Below, piece after piece: positions 7,109-17,348 of a stretch of 24,061 bases of DNA (positions within the stretch are counted from its first letter, which is position 1; each line of letters opens with the position of its first letter). This stretch comes from an uncultured Bacteroidales bacterium (GTDB lineage: Bacteria > Bacteroidota > Bacteroidia > Bacteroidales > P3), in NCBI GenBank assembly GCA_937886715.1, contig CAKZZD010000041.1, positions 1 to 24,061 on the forward strand. The letters are read 5' to 3'. The position numbers were made by a program, and so were the translations under genes. The notes below the pieces were generated by a model that ran no database searches, had not been told where the DNA came from, and saw only the letters and a list, made by a program, of their open reading frames with translations.

Positions 7109-10100
7109 TTATTTTTTGATCAGTTTCTGGATAGTCACGCTGTTCTGGGTGTGCACGCGGAGGTAGTAGACTCCGGAGGCGTAGTTGCTGACGTCGACCG
7201 TGGTGGACATGTGGTTGTCGGCCTCGGGCGTAGCCATCAGGCGACGGCCTTCGTTGTCGTAGACCTCGACGAAGCGGAGCTGTTCAGCCTCGACGGTGAC
7301 GCGGGCGGTGGTCGGGTTGGGGTAGACCGCGATGTGGGTCGTGCCGGTCTCGACGATGCCCAGGTTGTCGGTGAGGACGAGGTTGAGGGTCACGACGCTG
7401 TCGCAGCCGTTCTCGGTCTGCAGCGTGTCGCTGAGCACGAGGGTGGCGGTGCCGTACTCGTCTACGGTGCTGCGCAGCAGCTCGGTCTCGGTGGCGGTCA
7501 GGCTGAAGCCATAGCCGAAGTACGACTCGCCGAAGGTGGCGCTGTCGGTGTAGGTCTCGTGACTACCGTGGTGGATGACAAGGGTGAGGGTGGTGGTGCT
7601 GTCGATCATCATCAGGCTGTCGATGACGCTGGTGCTGATCACGGCACTCTCGGTGTAGACCACGCCGTCGATCTCGATGCTGTCGCAGGCGGTCATGATG
7701 GCGCTGTCGCGGACGGTGATCATGTCGGGCGTGCCGAAGATCGGGTAGCCGCCGTTGCTGCCGGTGAGGTCGCTGCGCCAGGTGCGATAGTCGCTCTCCT
7801 GACGGTGGTCGCGCACCCAGATGTTGAGGACGCGGGTCAGGTTGTCGACGCCGTAGACAGGCTGGCTGGTGGTGACGTCGTTGCCCTGGCCGGCGAAGGT
7901 CACCACGGTGTTGACGTGGGCCGTGCCGTGGCCATTGCCGACCGGCTGCGTGGCGCTATGCTGCTCGTAGTAGTTGTTGTCGGCATAGACGCCGTTGCCG
8001 AGGTCGGCACCAACGGCGCCGTGCAGCTGCGAACCTTCCACCTTGCCATAGACGTAGTTGTTCTCCATGACGGTGTTGCGGGCATAGGCCACAATGCCGC
8101 CCATGTTCTGGGCGCTGCCGTTGCTGGTCATGCTGACGTAGTTGTTGCGGACCACCGAGGGGCCTTCGACGCTCTTGCTGGTGCTAGGAGTGCCGTCGAG
8201 GCGACCGGCGATACCGCCGATGTAGACGCCTTCCATGCGGCTGTCGTTGCGAGCCGAGCTGTTGGAAAGGGTCATCGTGTTACCGTCGCCGATGATACCG
8301 CCGCTATAGACGGCATCACCCATATATTTGGCCTTCGAGGCGGTGGCGGTGACGGTGCTACTGTCGCCCATGCCGAGGATACCGCCGCTCACATAGTGGG
8401 TGGTGATCATGGTCAGGTTGTCGCCATCTTCGTCACCCACGGCGACGTTGATGAGCTTGGCTTTGTTGACAGCCTTGGCGGCGATACCGCCGACATACTG
8501 TGCGCCGTGGAAGAGCGAGCTCTGGATCTCGATGCCTTTGACTACAGCGGTGTCAAGCACTCCGAAGAAGCCGACATTGCTGAGGGCGGGCTCGTTGACG
8601 ATGATGTTCTTGATGACGACGCGGCTGTCGGTCAGCACGGTGGTGTCAGTTGCATTGCTGCTGACGCCGAAGAAGCGGCCGCGGAACGGATGCTGCTCAC
8701 GTCCGACGGGCGTCCAGAGGTAGTCCTTCATATCGTAGCCGCCATCCTTCTGGTGCAGATAGACGCGGTTGAAGTAGTAGGGATGCGCCTGGGCGCCGTT
8801 GATGCCGTTCACCATGCTGATGAACCAGGCCAGACCGTTCTCGGTGTAGATATGCACATCGCCGTCGTGGGTGGTGACGAAGCCGGCATTGCTCGGACGT
8901 TCGGTGTAGTAGTAGTTGTCGTCATAGACAGCGTTGGCAACGCTCTCGCTGTTGACATAGTTGATCCAGCGGGTGCCGGGCGTGAAGTAGGCCGTCACGG
9001 TCGTGTTGAGGGCGTTGATGATATAGGGCGTAGTGGGCTGGTCGTACGGGTCGAAGTCCCACATGGCGAAGCTCTTGCCGGAGGCCGGGGTGGCGTTGAG
9101 GGTGATCACCTCGCCGTCGCAGAAGTAGGTGTTGGCCAGGTCGAGGGTAGCAGAGGCATCGTCGTACTCGGTGGCGCTGACGCTACCGAAGGATTCCTCA
9201 GGCCAGACATTGGCCGTCAGCTTGACGCCCTTGAAGTTGCGGACGATCGTGGCGGTGTTGGCGCGGTTGGTGTCGGTGTTGGAGGCTTCCTCCGTACCGT
9301 AGGTCAGGCCGCTTTCAGCCTCACTCTTCTGGAAGGTGACGGTGACATTCTTGGCAGTCTTACAGCCGAGGGCATCGACAACGCTGATGCTGTAGGTGGC
9401 CGAGGTGCTGTTGACACCCGAACCCATGTCGATGTCAGCATCGGTGAAGGTGTAGCTGTCGGTCATGCACATGTTGTCGGGCTTTTCGCTGATGGTGACC
9501 GTCTCCTTGAGGGTGCTGCCATCTTTCTTCCAATCCACGGTGTAGGGGGCAAAGCCGCCGCGGAAGTTATAGTCGAGAGATTCGCCGGCGGTGGGGCAGC
9601 TGGCCGAGAGGTCGGCGTTGAAGTTGATCACGGCATCCTCACAGAGCAGACCGTCGAACTGGTTGCGGAACGAGGCGCAGCGGTGGAGGTAGAAGCGCTG
9701 GCTGCTGAAGTCGGCGCTGTTGTCGTTATAGTAGAAGGGCGACTCCTTGGTGCCGTCGTTGTCGAGGTCGTAGCTCCAGGCGTTGTTGTCGACGAAGAGG
9801 TTAACCAATCGAGCATCTTCAATATAGCTGGTGAAGGTGGTCTTGGCCACGACAGCGGTGATGGTGTCGCGGACAGCCTCGCCGGGGAAGGCCTTGCTGA
9901 CACCGATATGGGTGCCTGCAGGCAGGGCGCTGCTGAAGCTGATCACCGAATTGTACTTGTCAATGAGCTCGGTGGTGGGAGTACCCTCGCAGTCCATCGT
10001 GGTTTCCTTGGCGACACGGCCGAGATAGACGTTGGCCAGTGTGGTGATGCCATTGGTGTTGATGACGCGCTTGTTGTAGGTGGTGGGATCGTCGGCCCAA

Positions 10101-13100
10101 TAGGTGGTGCCGTCGGCGATCAGGTAGTTCTTGTCGATGACGATGGCGCCTTCAGAGGCATCACCGAGCTGCACCTCGGCCACTTCGGCCTGGACGGCGC
10201 CGCGGGTGGGGTTCTGGGCGACGAAGTCGTCGTCAAGCACGTTGAAGTTGTTCTCGATGGTGACGCCGTTGTTGAGGGTCAGCAGCGAGGGCTTTTCGCC
10301 GGCAGCATTGCCAAGGAGACGGATAGCACCGGGGTTGGAGGTGCTGCCGTTGTAGTTGTTGCGTACCACGGTGTTGGCGGCCAGGGCCAGGGTGGAGCCG
10401 TTCTCGACGAGGAAGATGGGGCCGTCGGCCTTGAGGCTGTTGCCGCTCTTCCAGTTGCCGTCGGCACCGGCGGTTGCGTCGGCGACGGGCGACACGGCGC
10501 TACCGTCGAACAGGACGTTGAAGGCCGAGAAGCGGGCGCCGTTGTAGACGTGGAACATCGTGCCCTTGTAGGCAGCGCAGTCGCCGGGCAGCTGGTGGTG
10601 GTGGCCGGAATAGCGCACCACAGGCACGCGGGTCATGTCGAAGCCGCGGAGCACCATGTTGGTGTTGATATCCATCTCGTCGATGATGGCGAAGACGTCG
10701 CCCTCCTGATAGATAAGGTCGTTGTTGAAAGCCTCTTCGAAGCTCCGCAGGTAGTACTGGGGCTGCTTGCCTTTGGCCTTGTTCCAGTCTTCATCGGTGG
10801 TATAACCAGTGGGACGTGCCGTGGGAGCGGGAGTGACGGTATATTCGGTGCCGTCGCAGGTGCGGGTCACGCTGTTGGCCGAGGCCAGGTAGATGGTGTC
10901 GCCGTGCTCACGCACACGGACATAGATGGTGTCGTAGAAGCGGCCCTGCATAGCGTCGCCCTTATAGTAGACATAGTCGAGGATGACGCGTCCGGCGAAG
11001 CCGTTGGGGTAGACCAGGCTGCCGTCGAAGCCGAGTTCATAGTCGATGGCGGCGGAGGCACGTCCGTCGAGGGTGCCGAGGAAGATGCCACGCTGGTTGC
11101 CATTCTCGGAGAGACCGTCGTAGGCATGGTCGCCATCGAAGGTGATGTCACCCACCACAGCATTGTCGTAGACACCTTCGTTGATGTGGGTGCCATTCTC
11201 GTCGGTGGTAGTGGTATAATGGCTGGGATACTTCGAGAAGAGGATGGTGTCAATGCCGTCGTGAGTGGAGTTCTCAGCTTCGGCGCCGAGGAAGGTGCGG
11301 CCGTAGTTGGCCTTGGTGAGGGTGTAGAAGTCGTACTCGGCGCCACCGTTGGTGTACCAGCCGTTGATGGTGGTCACGTTGCCGGTGAGGTCCTCGTTGA
11401 GTTTGGCTTTGAGGTTGAACTTGTTGGTGGTACCAGCCACGCTGCCGTCGGTAAGATAGAACACATCAGCTGTGCTGGCGGTGGGCACCGGCTGGCGGTC
11501 GCCGCGGGCACCGGTGCCGTTGCCGGCCTGGTGCGGCGTGTTGACCTCTTCCCAACGGATCGACGAGAGGTAGAGACGACGGGTGTTGAGCGAAGCGGGG
11601 ATGATACGCTTGCGGACGTAGGTGTCGTTGGTGCCTTCGTTGTACATGGCCAGCAGGTCGACATGCGAGCCTTTGAACTTGTCGATGATGGTGTTGATGG
11701 TGATGGTGACCTTCACATCGTTGTTCACGACATTGCCTTCTGCATCATATTCGGTGAAGGTGAACTCCACATCGCCGACGATGGTCTTGGCGAACTGGTT
11801 GTAGTAGGTCAGGTAGAGATCCATCTGCGGCATGGCGTCGGTGTTGACGGCCGGCGTCTGATAGGGAGAGGCCGAAGAGGCGTTATAGTTGCCCGATATG
11901 GCGGCCGAGTTAGTTTCGGCGAAGCCCGTGCCGGCGACAAGGACGAGGCCGAAATGGTCGTCGGGATTTTCATAAATGCCGGTGGCGTCGACGCAATTGG
12001 AGGCGTTGACGACGGTCACTTTTTGCACATCCGTCTCGGTATCAGGCCATTCGTCGTCGGGATCGCCACCGGGAAGGTTTTCGAACGCGCCGGTGGGTTG
12101 CCAGCCGGCATCGATCAGCTTCATGCCTTTACCCTCGGCGACGAGGACGCCGCTTTCGAGCTTAAAGTAGTGACCCTGCGGGGTGACCGGCAGATAGAGG
12201 GTGGCCTTGGCCAGCGACATGTTGAGCGGATCGACGCTGGAGGAACAGTTGTTGGTGGTGATCAGACGGTTGATGTCGGAGTGAGCGGTAGGCGTCGAGA
12301 AGGCGTCAATCTGCTGGGTCACGGCCGAGGTGCCGGCGCCGAGCTGCCAGAGGCGGAATACGCCATTGTCGTTCCAGTCGATCTGGGCGTTGGCCTCATC
12401 GGTATTGGTGTTGTTACTGCTGCAGGGCGACACATAGCCGCCGGCTAAGCCTGTCATGGGGCTAGCCATCAGCTGGGCACGGAAGCCTTCATCGGTAACG
12501 GCATAGGCCCAACCGTTGACGGGGCCATAGGTGACGGCACCCGTCTCCACATCGGTGGTGGCGATGCGGACATACGAACCGTTGAGGATATAGAAGAGGG
12601 TGGCAGGATTGCTCTCAGGGTTGGCGAAGCTGTACTGCTGACAGGTGGTGCAATTCTCGCCGTTGTCATCGAGAGGCTCGGTGATATTGGTGGAGGCAGG
12701 GCAATAGACGTTGCCGCTGTTGAAGAGGGTGAGCTTGCCGACATTGTCGATCGGGCGCTCGATGGTGATGTTGTTGTAGTCCTTGCCGTACATGTGGCCG
12801 ATGCGGTTGATGGCATAGGTCACCGCCGAGTAGGCCGACGAAGCGTCGACAGCGCCCTTGTAGACGATGGCGGTGTTGTCGAGGGTCAGACTGTCGGCAC
12901 GCTGGATCGACTCGATCTGTTTGTTGGCGCCGTTGCAGCCGTTGACCTTGCCGTAGTTGCGGAAGGTGATGATGCTCTTGATATCGCCGCCCTTGGTCGA
13001 GGTGCCGGCGCCGATGATGCTCTTCACGATGTCGAAGTTGGGCAAGCCGGAGGCGTTGTAGCCGTTGCCGTCGATCAGGATGCGGCTCTCACCGCCGTAG

Positions 13101-16100
13101 TAGCCCTGCACTTCGTCGAAGTTGGCGTTCTCGCCAGCTTCGCCCCAGTTGGCGCCGGCATAGATCGAGGTGTGGAAAGCCATGGCGTTGGGAGCCATAT
13201 AGTTTTCGGCCTCGGTTTCGGTGAAGGTAGGTTTATAGTCGGCGAAGTTATGGCCGCGGTAGGTGTTGGTCCAGACGGGGCTAGCGCTGACGGCATCCTT
13301 ACCGACGTTGACGTAGGTGGAGCCGTAGATGTTGCCGAGGAAGCCGCCGCCATAGACGTTGGCCATATAGGTGCCGCCCGTGATGTTGACGATAGAGGAC
13401 GGCAGGCTGTTGGCCACGTCGTCGACATCTTCATCAACACAGCTGGGGAAGCCGTCGTTGACGTTCTGCGTGCCGCCGTAAATCGACTGGTGGACGGTAC
13501 CCTTCTCCATGTTGATCTGCTTGACGGCGTAGGTGATCTGGTCGCCACCTTCGGCGCCGGCGCCGCCGGCGTAGATGTCGTGCATGTATTCACCGCCGTG
13601 GATGTTGAGCAGGATGTGCGAAGGATACTTCGAAGCATTGCTGCAGTAAGTCTCGTCCTTCACCAGTGAGCAGTCGGTGCCGCGCTGGGGGATAATGGTG
13701 GTGATGGTTTCAGTATTGTCGCTATTGCTGACGATCTTGGTTTCACCGGTGACGGTCTTGAAGGTGGTGCCCAGACGGCCGCCGCCGTAGAGGTTGCCGT
13801 TCACCTTGATAGTGTGTGAGGTGTTGTCGGCGATGTTGATCACCACATCCTCGATGTTGGGCAGCTGGATGCCCTCGAGGGTCTCGGTGCCGTTGCCGGC
13901 GCCATAGATATTGTTATATTCGCCGGCGTTGATGTTGACCTTGGTGCTGCGGACGTTACCGCTGTAGTTGTTGCCACCGTAGAGGTCGCCGATGGTGGTG
14001 CTGTTGCCGTTAACCGTGACGAGGGCTGCGTCGAAGACGTCGGAGCCCCAACATCCGCCATAGAGTTCGTCGATGTTCAAGTTCCAGGTGTCCCACACCG
14101 TGATTTCGGTGTTCTGGACGTCGCCGCCCTTACCGCCGCCATAGGCGATCACCTTGCCGCCGTTGCCGACGGAGGCTGCATGCTTAAGGTCGACCTTGCT
14201 GAGACCGGTGGAGAAGGTGAATTCGCCCGACTCGATGCCGCCGTGCTTCACCGAGGGAGGCACCTGGCCGGCCACGACGTTACCGACGTGCGGGTCGCAG
14301 AGATTTTCGAAGTTACCGGCGCCGCCGCCATAGATCTGTCCGGTGATGACAGCACCGCTGATGGGATAACCGCTGGCGCGGCTTGCGCCATCGCGGAGAC
14401 ACATCTTGTCGTCGATAAGGACGTAGGTGTCGCCGCAGTCGCCGAAGTTACCGCCGCCGTAGACGCTATTGTTCACGGTACCGCCATAGATGTTGACGCT
14501 GGTCTTGTTGACATAGGGGCTCATCACCGACACCTCGAGCTTCTTGTTGCCCTCGGCGACGAGTTTGGAATGGTCGTCGAAGTCGTAGGCTGCACAATCG
14601 TAGCAAAAGGTGCGTCCTTCAGTATCGGTGGAGGGAGTGCCCTGGTAGCTATACTTACCGTTGGAGCCGCCGTAGAGGTTCTGCACCGTGCCGCCGACGA
14701 CGTCGATGCGAGATTCGGAGACCTTACCGCTGATGTTGTTACCACCATAGACGGTGCCGACGTTACCCTTCTGGATTTCGACGTAGGCGATACCCACGAG
14801 GTCGGCCATCTTGCAGCCGCCGTAGATGGTGTTGATGTTCACGTTCTCGCTGTTGAGCTGGACGTAGGTGCTGACAGGTTTGATCTGGTTGCCGCAGAGG
14901 TCGGTCTTGGTGCCATCGGTGCCGAGCATGTGGCCGGCGTTGCCGCCGCCGTAGACGGTGTCGGCAGTACCCTGGGTGAGGATGATGTTGGGGATGATGT
15001 TGCGCATCCAAGCGCGGTTGTTACCGCCGAAGATGGTGTTGACGCGCGAATGCTCGGTGTCGGCATTGTTGAGCAGGATGGTGACATTTTGGTCGACGGT
15101 GACGCCGTTGCCGCCGCCCACCACGACGCCGATATGGCCGGTGCCTTCGCCTTCAGCGTCCATATTGATGTCGACGAGTGTCGATTTCTGGATGGGCTTC
15201 TGCACGCCCTCGCAGGCGAGACAGTGGTCGATATTTTCGTAGTCGTAGTCGCCGTTGCCGCCGCCGAAGATGGTGTCGATCACGGGGTGGCCGGTGATGT
15301 GGAGATAGGTGCTGTAGATGGCGTCGGTGCCGATCTGGTCACCGTCTTCGTTGGTGTGCGTCGCATTGAGGGGCGTCACGCCGTCGGAGGCGTAGCCGTT
15401 GTTGTTGTTGACGTCGCCATAGGCCACGAACGACTCGACGGCACCCGTCTTGTCGTTGCCGGCGTAGAGCTTGCCGATGCTGCCGCCCATCACATTGAGG
15501 GTGGTGCTACCATAGACAGAGGCCATATTACCGCCGCCGTAGAGGGTGCCCTTCACGGTGCCGGAGTAGAACTCCAACTCGGCATTGCCGCTATAGGTAC
15601 CGGCATTGACGGTGCCGGCATAGGAGCTGTGGTAGCCCACGTTGGCCAGGTTGCCGGCGGTGTACATGTTGCCAAACACCGTGCCGCCTTCGACGAAGAG
15701 GTAAGCGTTGTTGAGCGTGGGGATATTCAATCCGATATACTCGTTGTAGAGGTCGAAGGGCTCGTTGTCGTTGTCCTTGAAGGTGGTGCCTTCGATATAT
15801 TTGGTGAAGTCGTTGCAATGATAATAACCGTTCGAGCCGCCGAAGATGTTGCCATAGACGGTGCCGCCTTTGACATAGACGTTGGTGCCGCGGCCAGACA
15901 CGGTCGATCCCACGTCGCCGCTGATGTTGCAGCCGCCGTAGACGGTACCCACAGCGGCGCGGGTCAGCTGAACCATCGAGCTATAGACCACGTTAGCCAT
16001 CTGGCAACCACCATAGACATAGTCGGCCTTGAGGTTGGCGCCATTGATTTCGACGTAGCTACCCACGGCGAAGTTGTCTGTACGACCGCCGATAGTGGCG

Positions 16101-17287
16101 GTGATCTCACGTGAGCCGATCATGTTGCCTTCGTTGCCGCCGCCGTAGATGGTGCCGATGCCGCCCGAGGTGAGGGTGAGGGTGGGCACGATATCCATGT
16201 CGGCCTGGTTGTTGCCGCCGAAGAGGGTGTGGATGTTATAGGTACCCTTGCCGCCGACCCACTGGTCGACGCCGTACTTGCCGTTGAGGCCCACTTGGGT
16301 CTGCAGGTAGTCCTCGTATGAGAGGTTGTTGTTGGTGGTCGTCGGGTTGACGAAGATGCTGTTGCCGCCGGTGGCGTTGACGGTGAAGGTGGTGCCGCCG
16401 ACGGTGGCGCTGTTGCCGCCCGCGAAGGCCGTGTCGATCATACCGCCGGTGACGTCGACGGTGACGTTATGGTCGAGCGCCACCTTGTTGCCGCCGCCGA
16501 AGAGGTAGCGGATACCGAAGTCGCGGCCGAAGCCGGAGGTGGCGCTATTCTCAATATGCTGACCATTGGAGGCGTTGCGGTAGGGCGTGGTGGTGGCGTC
16601 GTTGGCGAGGCTGGTCATGGTGACGTCGATGTCGACGTCGCCGGCGATGGTGCCGCCGTAGTTGTTGCCGCCGAAGGCCGCGATGATGGCGCCGCCGTTG
16701 ATGTTGAGGTCGACGGTGGTGCCGGTGCCGGTAAGGTCAGCCGCCTTGGCGCCGCCGAAGAGGCTGTCGATCTGCACCAGGTCGCGTGCCGCAGCATGGT
16801 TGACGATGGTGACATTCGACTTGGCCTGCGTAGGCTTGCTGGTCGAGCCGGTGATGTTGGTGGTGCCGTTTTTCACCACTTCGTGGGTCGACAGGTCGGT
16901 GATGGCCGACGTGGCGTAGCTGTAATAGCCGTTGGAACCGCCATACACCGATCCGATCTTGATGCTGGGGATGGTCTCGCCCGCGGCGTTGGTGGCCTCG
17001 GCGCTGGTTTGGGCCGTGCCGATGATCACGCTCACCGTGGCATTGTCGACGCCGGCCTGGCCGCTGATGTCGTTGCCGCCGAAGACGGCGCCGAGCGAGT
17101 CGGCATTGTGGACAGTGACGGTGATGGAACTGCCACCGACGTTGGCCAGACGGCCGCCGCCATAGACAGCACCCTTCACAGTGGGGCCGGTGTGCGTCTG
17201 GGCCATAGCCACATTGCCAAAGCACAGCATCGCCACAACCATAGCCAGGGTGCGCAGCTTCAATTTCTTAGTACTGTAATGTATCAT
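7109..17287 (-). CDS. Giant T9SS-secreted YGGG-repeat surface protein (3392 aa)
   Basis: This is an exported protein, probably an adhesin or surface fibre. Residues 1-30 form a signal peptide (cleavage near NVAMAQ). Residues 36-1432 hold about 34 glycine-rich units of the type VYGGGN, FGGNN or YGGC, spaced mostly 20-50 residues apart, most likely a beta-helix or beta-solenoid. Residues 2240-2450 look pectin-lyase-like (HVYNGARFSAFNVLFDGS). Residues 2555-2652 are SprB-like (GGFAPYTVDW ... VVDALGC). Residues 2690-2770 resemble a divergent InlB B-repeat (VITLNATPASGKSFAMWDF). Residues 2905-3110 carry about six GLUG-like units (YVGGIAAK, NMGGIVAY). Two related segments follow (CDSIEIDG, GCDSVVTLNLVL). 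The end, 3310-3392, is a type A T9SS sorting domain (AVYPNPTTARVTVE ... SGVYYLRVHTQN ... KLIKK). No catalytic motif is visible. The gene starts 61 nt after its upstream neighbour. The long plus-strand open frames opposite it are composition artefacts. Confidence 0.92.
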   Translation of the reverse strand: MIHYSTKKLKLRTLAMVVAMLCFGNVAMAQTHTGPTVKGAVYGGGRLANVGGSSITVTVHNADSLGAVFGGNDISGQAGVDNATVSVIIGTAQTSAEATNAAGETIPSIKIGSVYGGSNGYYSYATSAITDLSTHEVVKNGTTNITGSTSKPTQAKSNVTIVNHAAARDLVQIDSLFGGAKAADLTGTGTTVDLNINGGAIIAAFGGNNYGGTIAGDVDIDVTMTSLANDATTTPYRNASNGQHIENSATSGFGRDFGIRYLFGGGNKVALDHNVTVDVTGGMIDTAFAGGNSATVGGTTFTVNATGGNSIFVNPTTTNNNLSYEDYLQTQVGLNGKYGVDQWVGGKGTYNIHTLFGGNNQADMDIVPTLTLTSGGIGTIYGGGNEGNMIGSREITATIGGRTDNFAVGSYVEINGANLKADYVYGGCQMANVVYSSMVQLTRAAVGTVYGGCNISGDVGSTVSGRGTNVYVKGGTVYGNIFGGSNGYYHCNDFTKYIEGTTFKDNDNEPFDLYNEYIGLNIPTLNNAYLFVEGGTVFGNMYTAGNLANVGYHSSYAGTVNAGTYSGNAELEFYSGTVKGTLYGGGNMASVYGSTTLNVMGGSIGKLYAGNDKTGAVESFVAYGDVNNNNGYASDGVTPLNATHTNEDGDQIGTDAIYSTYLHITGHPVIDTIFGGGNGDYDYENIDHCLACEGVQKPIQKSTLVDINMDAEGEGTGHIGVVVGGGNGVTVDQNVTILLNNADTEHSRVNTIFGGNNRAWMRNIIPNIILTQGTADTVYGGGNAGHMLGTDGTKTDLCGNQIKPVSTYVQLNSENVNINTIYGGCKMADLVGIAYVEIQKGNVGTVYGGNNISGKVSESRIDVVGGTVQNLYGGSNGKYSYQGTPSTDTEGRTFCYDCAAYDFDDHSKLVAEGNKKLEVSVMSPYVNKTSVNIYGGTVNNSVYGGGNFGDCGDTYVLIDDKMCLRDGASRASGYPISGAVITGQIYGGGAGNFENLCDPHVGNVVAGQVPPSVKHGGIESGEFTFSTGLSKVDLKHAASVGNGGKVIAYGGGKGGDVQNTEITVWDTWNLNIDELYGGCWGSDVFDAALVTVNGNSTTIGDLYGGNNYSGNVRSTKVNINAGEYNNIYGAGNGTETLEGIQLPNIEDVVINIADNTSHTIKVNGNLYGGGRLGTTFKTVTGETKIVSNSDNTETITTIIPQRGTDCSLVKDETYCSNASKYPSHILLNIHGGEYMHDIYAGGAGAEGGDQITYAVKQINMEKGTVHQSIYGGTQNVNDGFPSCVDEDVDDVANSLPSSIVNITGGTYMANVYGGGFLGNIYGSTYVNVGKDAVSASPVWTNTYRGHNFADYKPTFTETEAENYMAPNAMAFHTSIYAGANWGEAGENANFDEVQGYYGGESRILIDGNGYNASGLPNFDIVKSIIGAGTSTKGGDIKSIITFRNYGKVNGCNGANKQIESIQRADSLTLDNTAIVYKGAVDASSAYSAVTYAINRIGHMYGKDYNNITIERPIDNVGKLTLFNSGNVYCPASTNITEPLDDNGENCTTCQQYSFANPESNPATLFYILNGSYVRIATTDVETGAVTYGPVNGWAYAVTDEGFRAQLMASPMTGLAGGYVSPCSSNNTNTDEANAQIDWNDNGVFRLWQLGAGTSAVTQQIDAFSTPTAHSDINRLITTNNCSSSVDPLNMSLAKATLYLPVTPQGHYFKLESGVLVAEGKGMKLIDAGWQPTGAFENLPGGDPDDEWPDTETDVQKVTVVNASNCVDATGIYENPDDHFGLVLVAGTGFAETNSAAISGNYNASSASPYQTPAVNTDAMPQMDLYLTYYNQFAKTIVGDVEFTFTEYDAEGNVVNNDVKVTITINTIIDKFKGSHVDLLAMYNEGTNDTYVRKRIIPASLNTRRLYLSSIRWEEVNTPHQAGNGTGARGDRQPVPTASTADVFYLTDGSVAGTTNKFNLKAKLNEDLTGNVTTINGWYTNGGAEYDFYTLTKANYGRTFLGAEAENSTHDGIDTILFSKYPSHYTTTTDENGTHINEGVYDNAVVGDITFDGDHAYDGLSENGNQRGIFLGTLDGRASAAIDYELGFDGSLVYPNGFAGRVILDYVYYKGDAMQGRFYDTIYVRVREHGDTIYLASANSVTRTCDGTEYTVTPAPTARPTGYTTDEDWNKAKGKQPQYYLRSFEEAFNNDLIYQEGDVFAIIDEMDINTNMVLRGFDMTRVPVVRYSGHHHQLPGDCAAYKGTMFHVYNGARFSAFNVLFDGSAVSPVADATAGADGNWKSGNSLKADGPIFLVENGSTLALAANTVVRNNYNGSTSNPGAIRLLGNAAGEKPSLLTLNNGVTIENNFNVLDDDFVAQNPTRGAVQAEVAEVQLGDASEGAIVIDKNYLIADGTTYWADDPTTYNKRVINTNGITTLANVYLGRVAKETTMDCEGTPTTELIDKYNSVISFSSALPAGTHIGVSKAFPGEAVRDTITAVVAKTTFTSYIEDARLVNLFVDNNAWSYDLDNDGTKESPFYYNDNSADFSSQRFYLHRCASFRNQFDGLLCEDAVINFNADLSASCPTAGESLDYNFRGGFAPYTVDWKKDGSTLKETVTISEKPDNMCMTDSYTFTDADIDMGSGVNSTSATYSISVVDALGCKTAKNVTVTFQKSEAESGLTYGTEEASNTDTNRANTATIVRNFKGVKLTANVWPEESFGSVSATEYDDASATLDLANTYFCDGEVITLNATPASGKSFAMWDFDPYDQPTTPYIINALNTTVTAYFTPGTRWINYVNSESVANAVYDDNYYYTERPSNAGFVTTHDGDVHIYTENGLAWFISMVNGINGAQAHPYYFNRVYLHQKDGGYDMKDYLWTPVGREQHPFRGRFFGVSSNATDTTVLTDSRVVIKNIIVNEPALSNVGFFGVLDTAVVKGIEIQSSLFHGAQYVGGIAAKAVNKAKLINVAVGDEDGDNLTMITTHYVSGGILGMGDSSTVTATASKAKYMGDAVYSGGIIGDGNTMTLSNSSARNDSRMEGVYIGGIAGRLDGTPSTSKSVEGPSVVRNNYVSMTSNGSAQNMGGIVAYARNTVMENNYVYGKVEGSQLHGAVGADLGNGVYADNNYYEQHSATQPVGNGHGTAHVNTVVTFAGQGNDVTTSQPVYGVDNLTRVLNIWVRDHRQESDYRTWRSDLTGSNGGYPIFGTPDMITVRDSAIMTACDSIEIDGVVYTESAVISTSVIDSLMMIDSTTTLTLVIHHGSHETYTDSATFGESYFGYGFSLTATETELLRSTVDEYGTATLVLSDTLQTENGCDSVVTLNLVLTDNLGIVETGTTHIAVYPNPTTARVTVEAEQLRFVEVYDNEGRRLMATPEADNHMSTTVDVSNYASGVYYLRVHTQNSVTIQKLIKK
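12992..17182 (-). repeat. Array of about 34 YGGG/FGGN units with a ~390-residue super-repeat
   Basis: Unit motifs recur in the same order. GG(N/C)xISG is at residues 70, 451 and 848. GGSNGxY is at 117, 483 and 873. FGGNNxA is at 356 and 753. YGGGNxG is at 381 and 779. YGGCxMA is at 425 and 822. The spacing between equivalent units is about 370-400 residues (roughly 1.2 kb), so blocks of seven to eight units were duplicated as a set. The opening VYGGGRLANV (41) is echoed by LYGGGRLGTT (1167). Units after about 1230 are more divergent. Confidence 0.8.
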
Positions 17288-17312
17288 ATCTGTATTTTTT
17301 ATTTTCTCTTAC

Positions 17313-17320
17313 CAAATATA
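17313..17320 (-). promoter_or_regulatory. Possible internal promoter before the giant gene
   Basis: The minus strand reads TATATTTG, matching TAnnTTTG, 25 nt before ATG 17287 in the 61-nt gap after the 1441-aa gene. No -33 TTTG is found 20 nt upstream. If used, it would let the giant protein be made independently of the first gene. Confidence 0.3.
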
Positions 17321-17348
17321 TAATGTACTGACAGTTTCCGACGTGGGG

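Noticed and set aside
7007..12448. Plus-strand open frame of 1813 codons opposite the giant gene
   Set aside because: It has no signal peptide or family resemblance, is made of low-complexity Val/Gly/Ala/Asp runs, and lies wholly antisense to a protein with clear domains. GC-rich codon use in the true gene removes stops from the opposite frame.
15396..15410. GTT trinucleotide run as a phase-variation tract
   Set aside because: It encodes in-frame Asn residues (VNNNNG); changes in copy number would not shift the frame.
14180..16114. Plus-strand open frame of 644 codons opposite the YGGG array
   Set aside because: Complement of the repeat array; its apparent repeats merely mirror the true coding strand.
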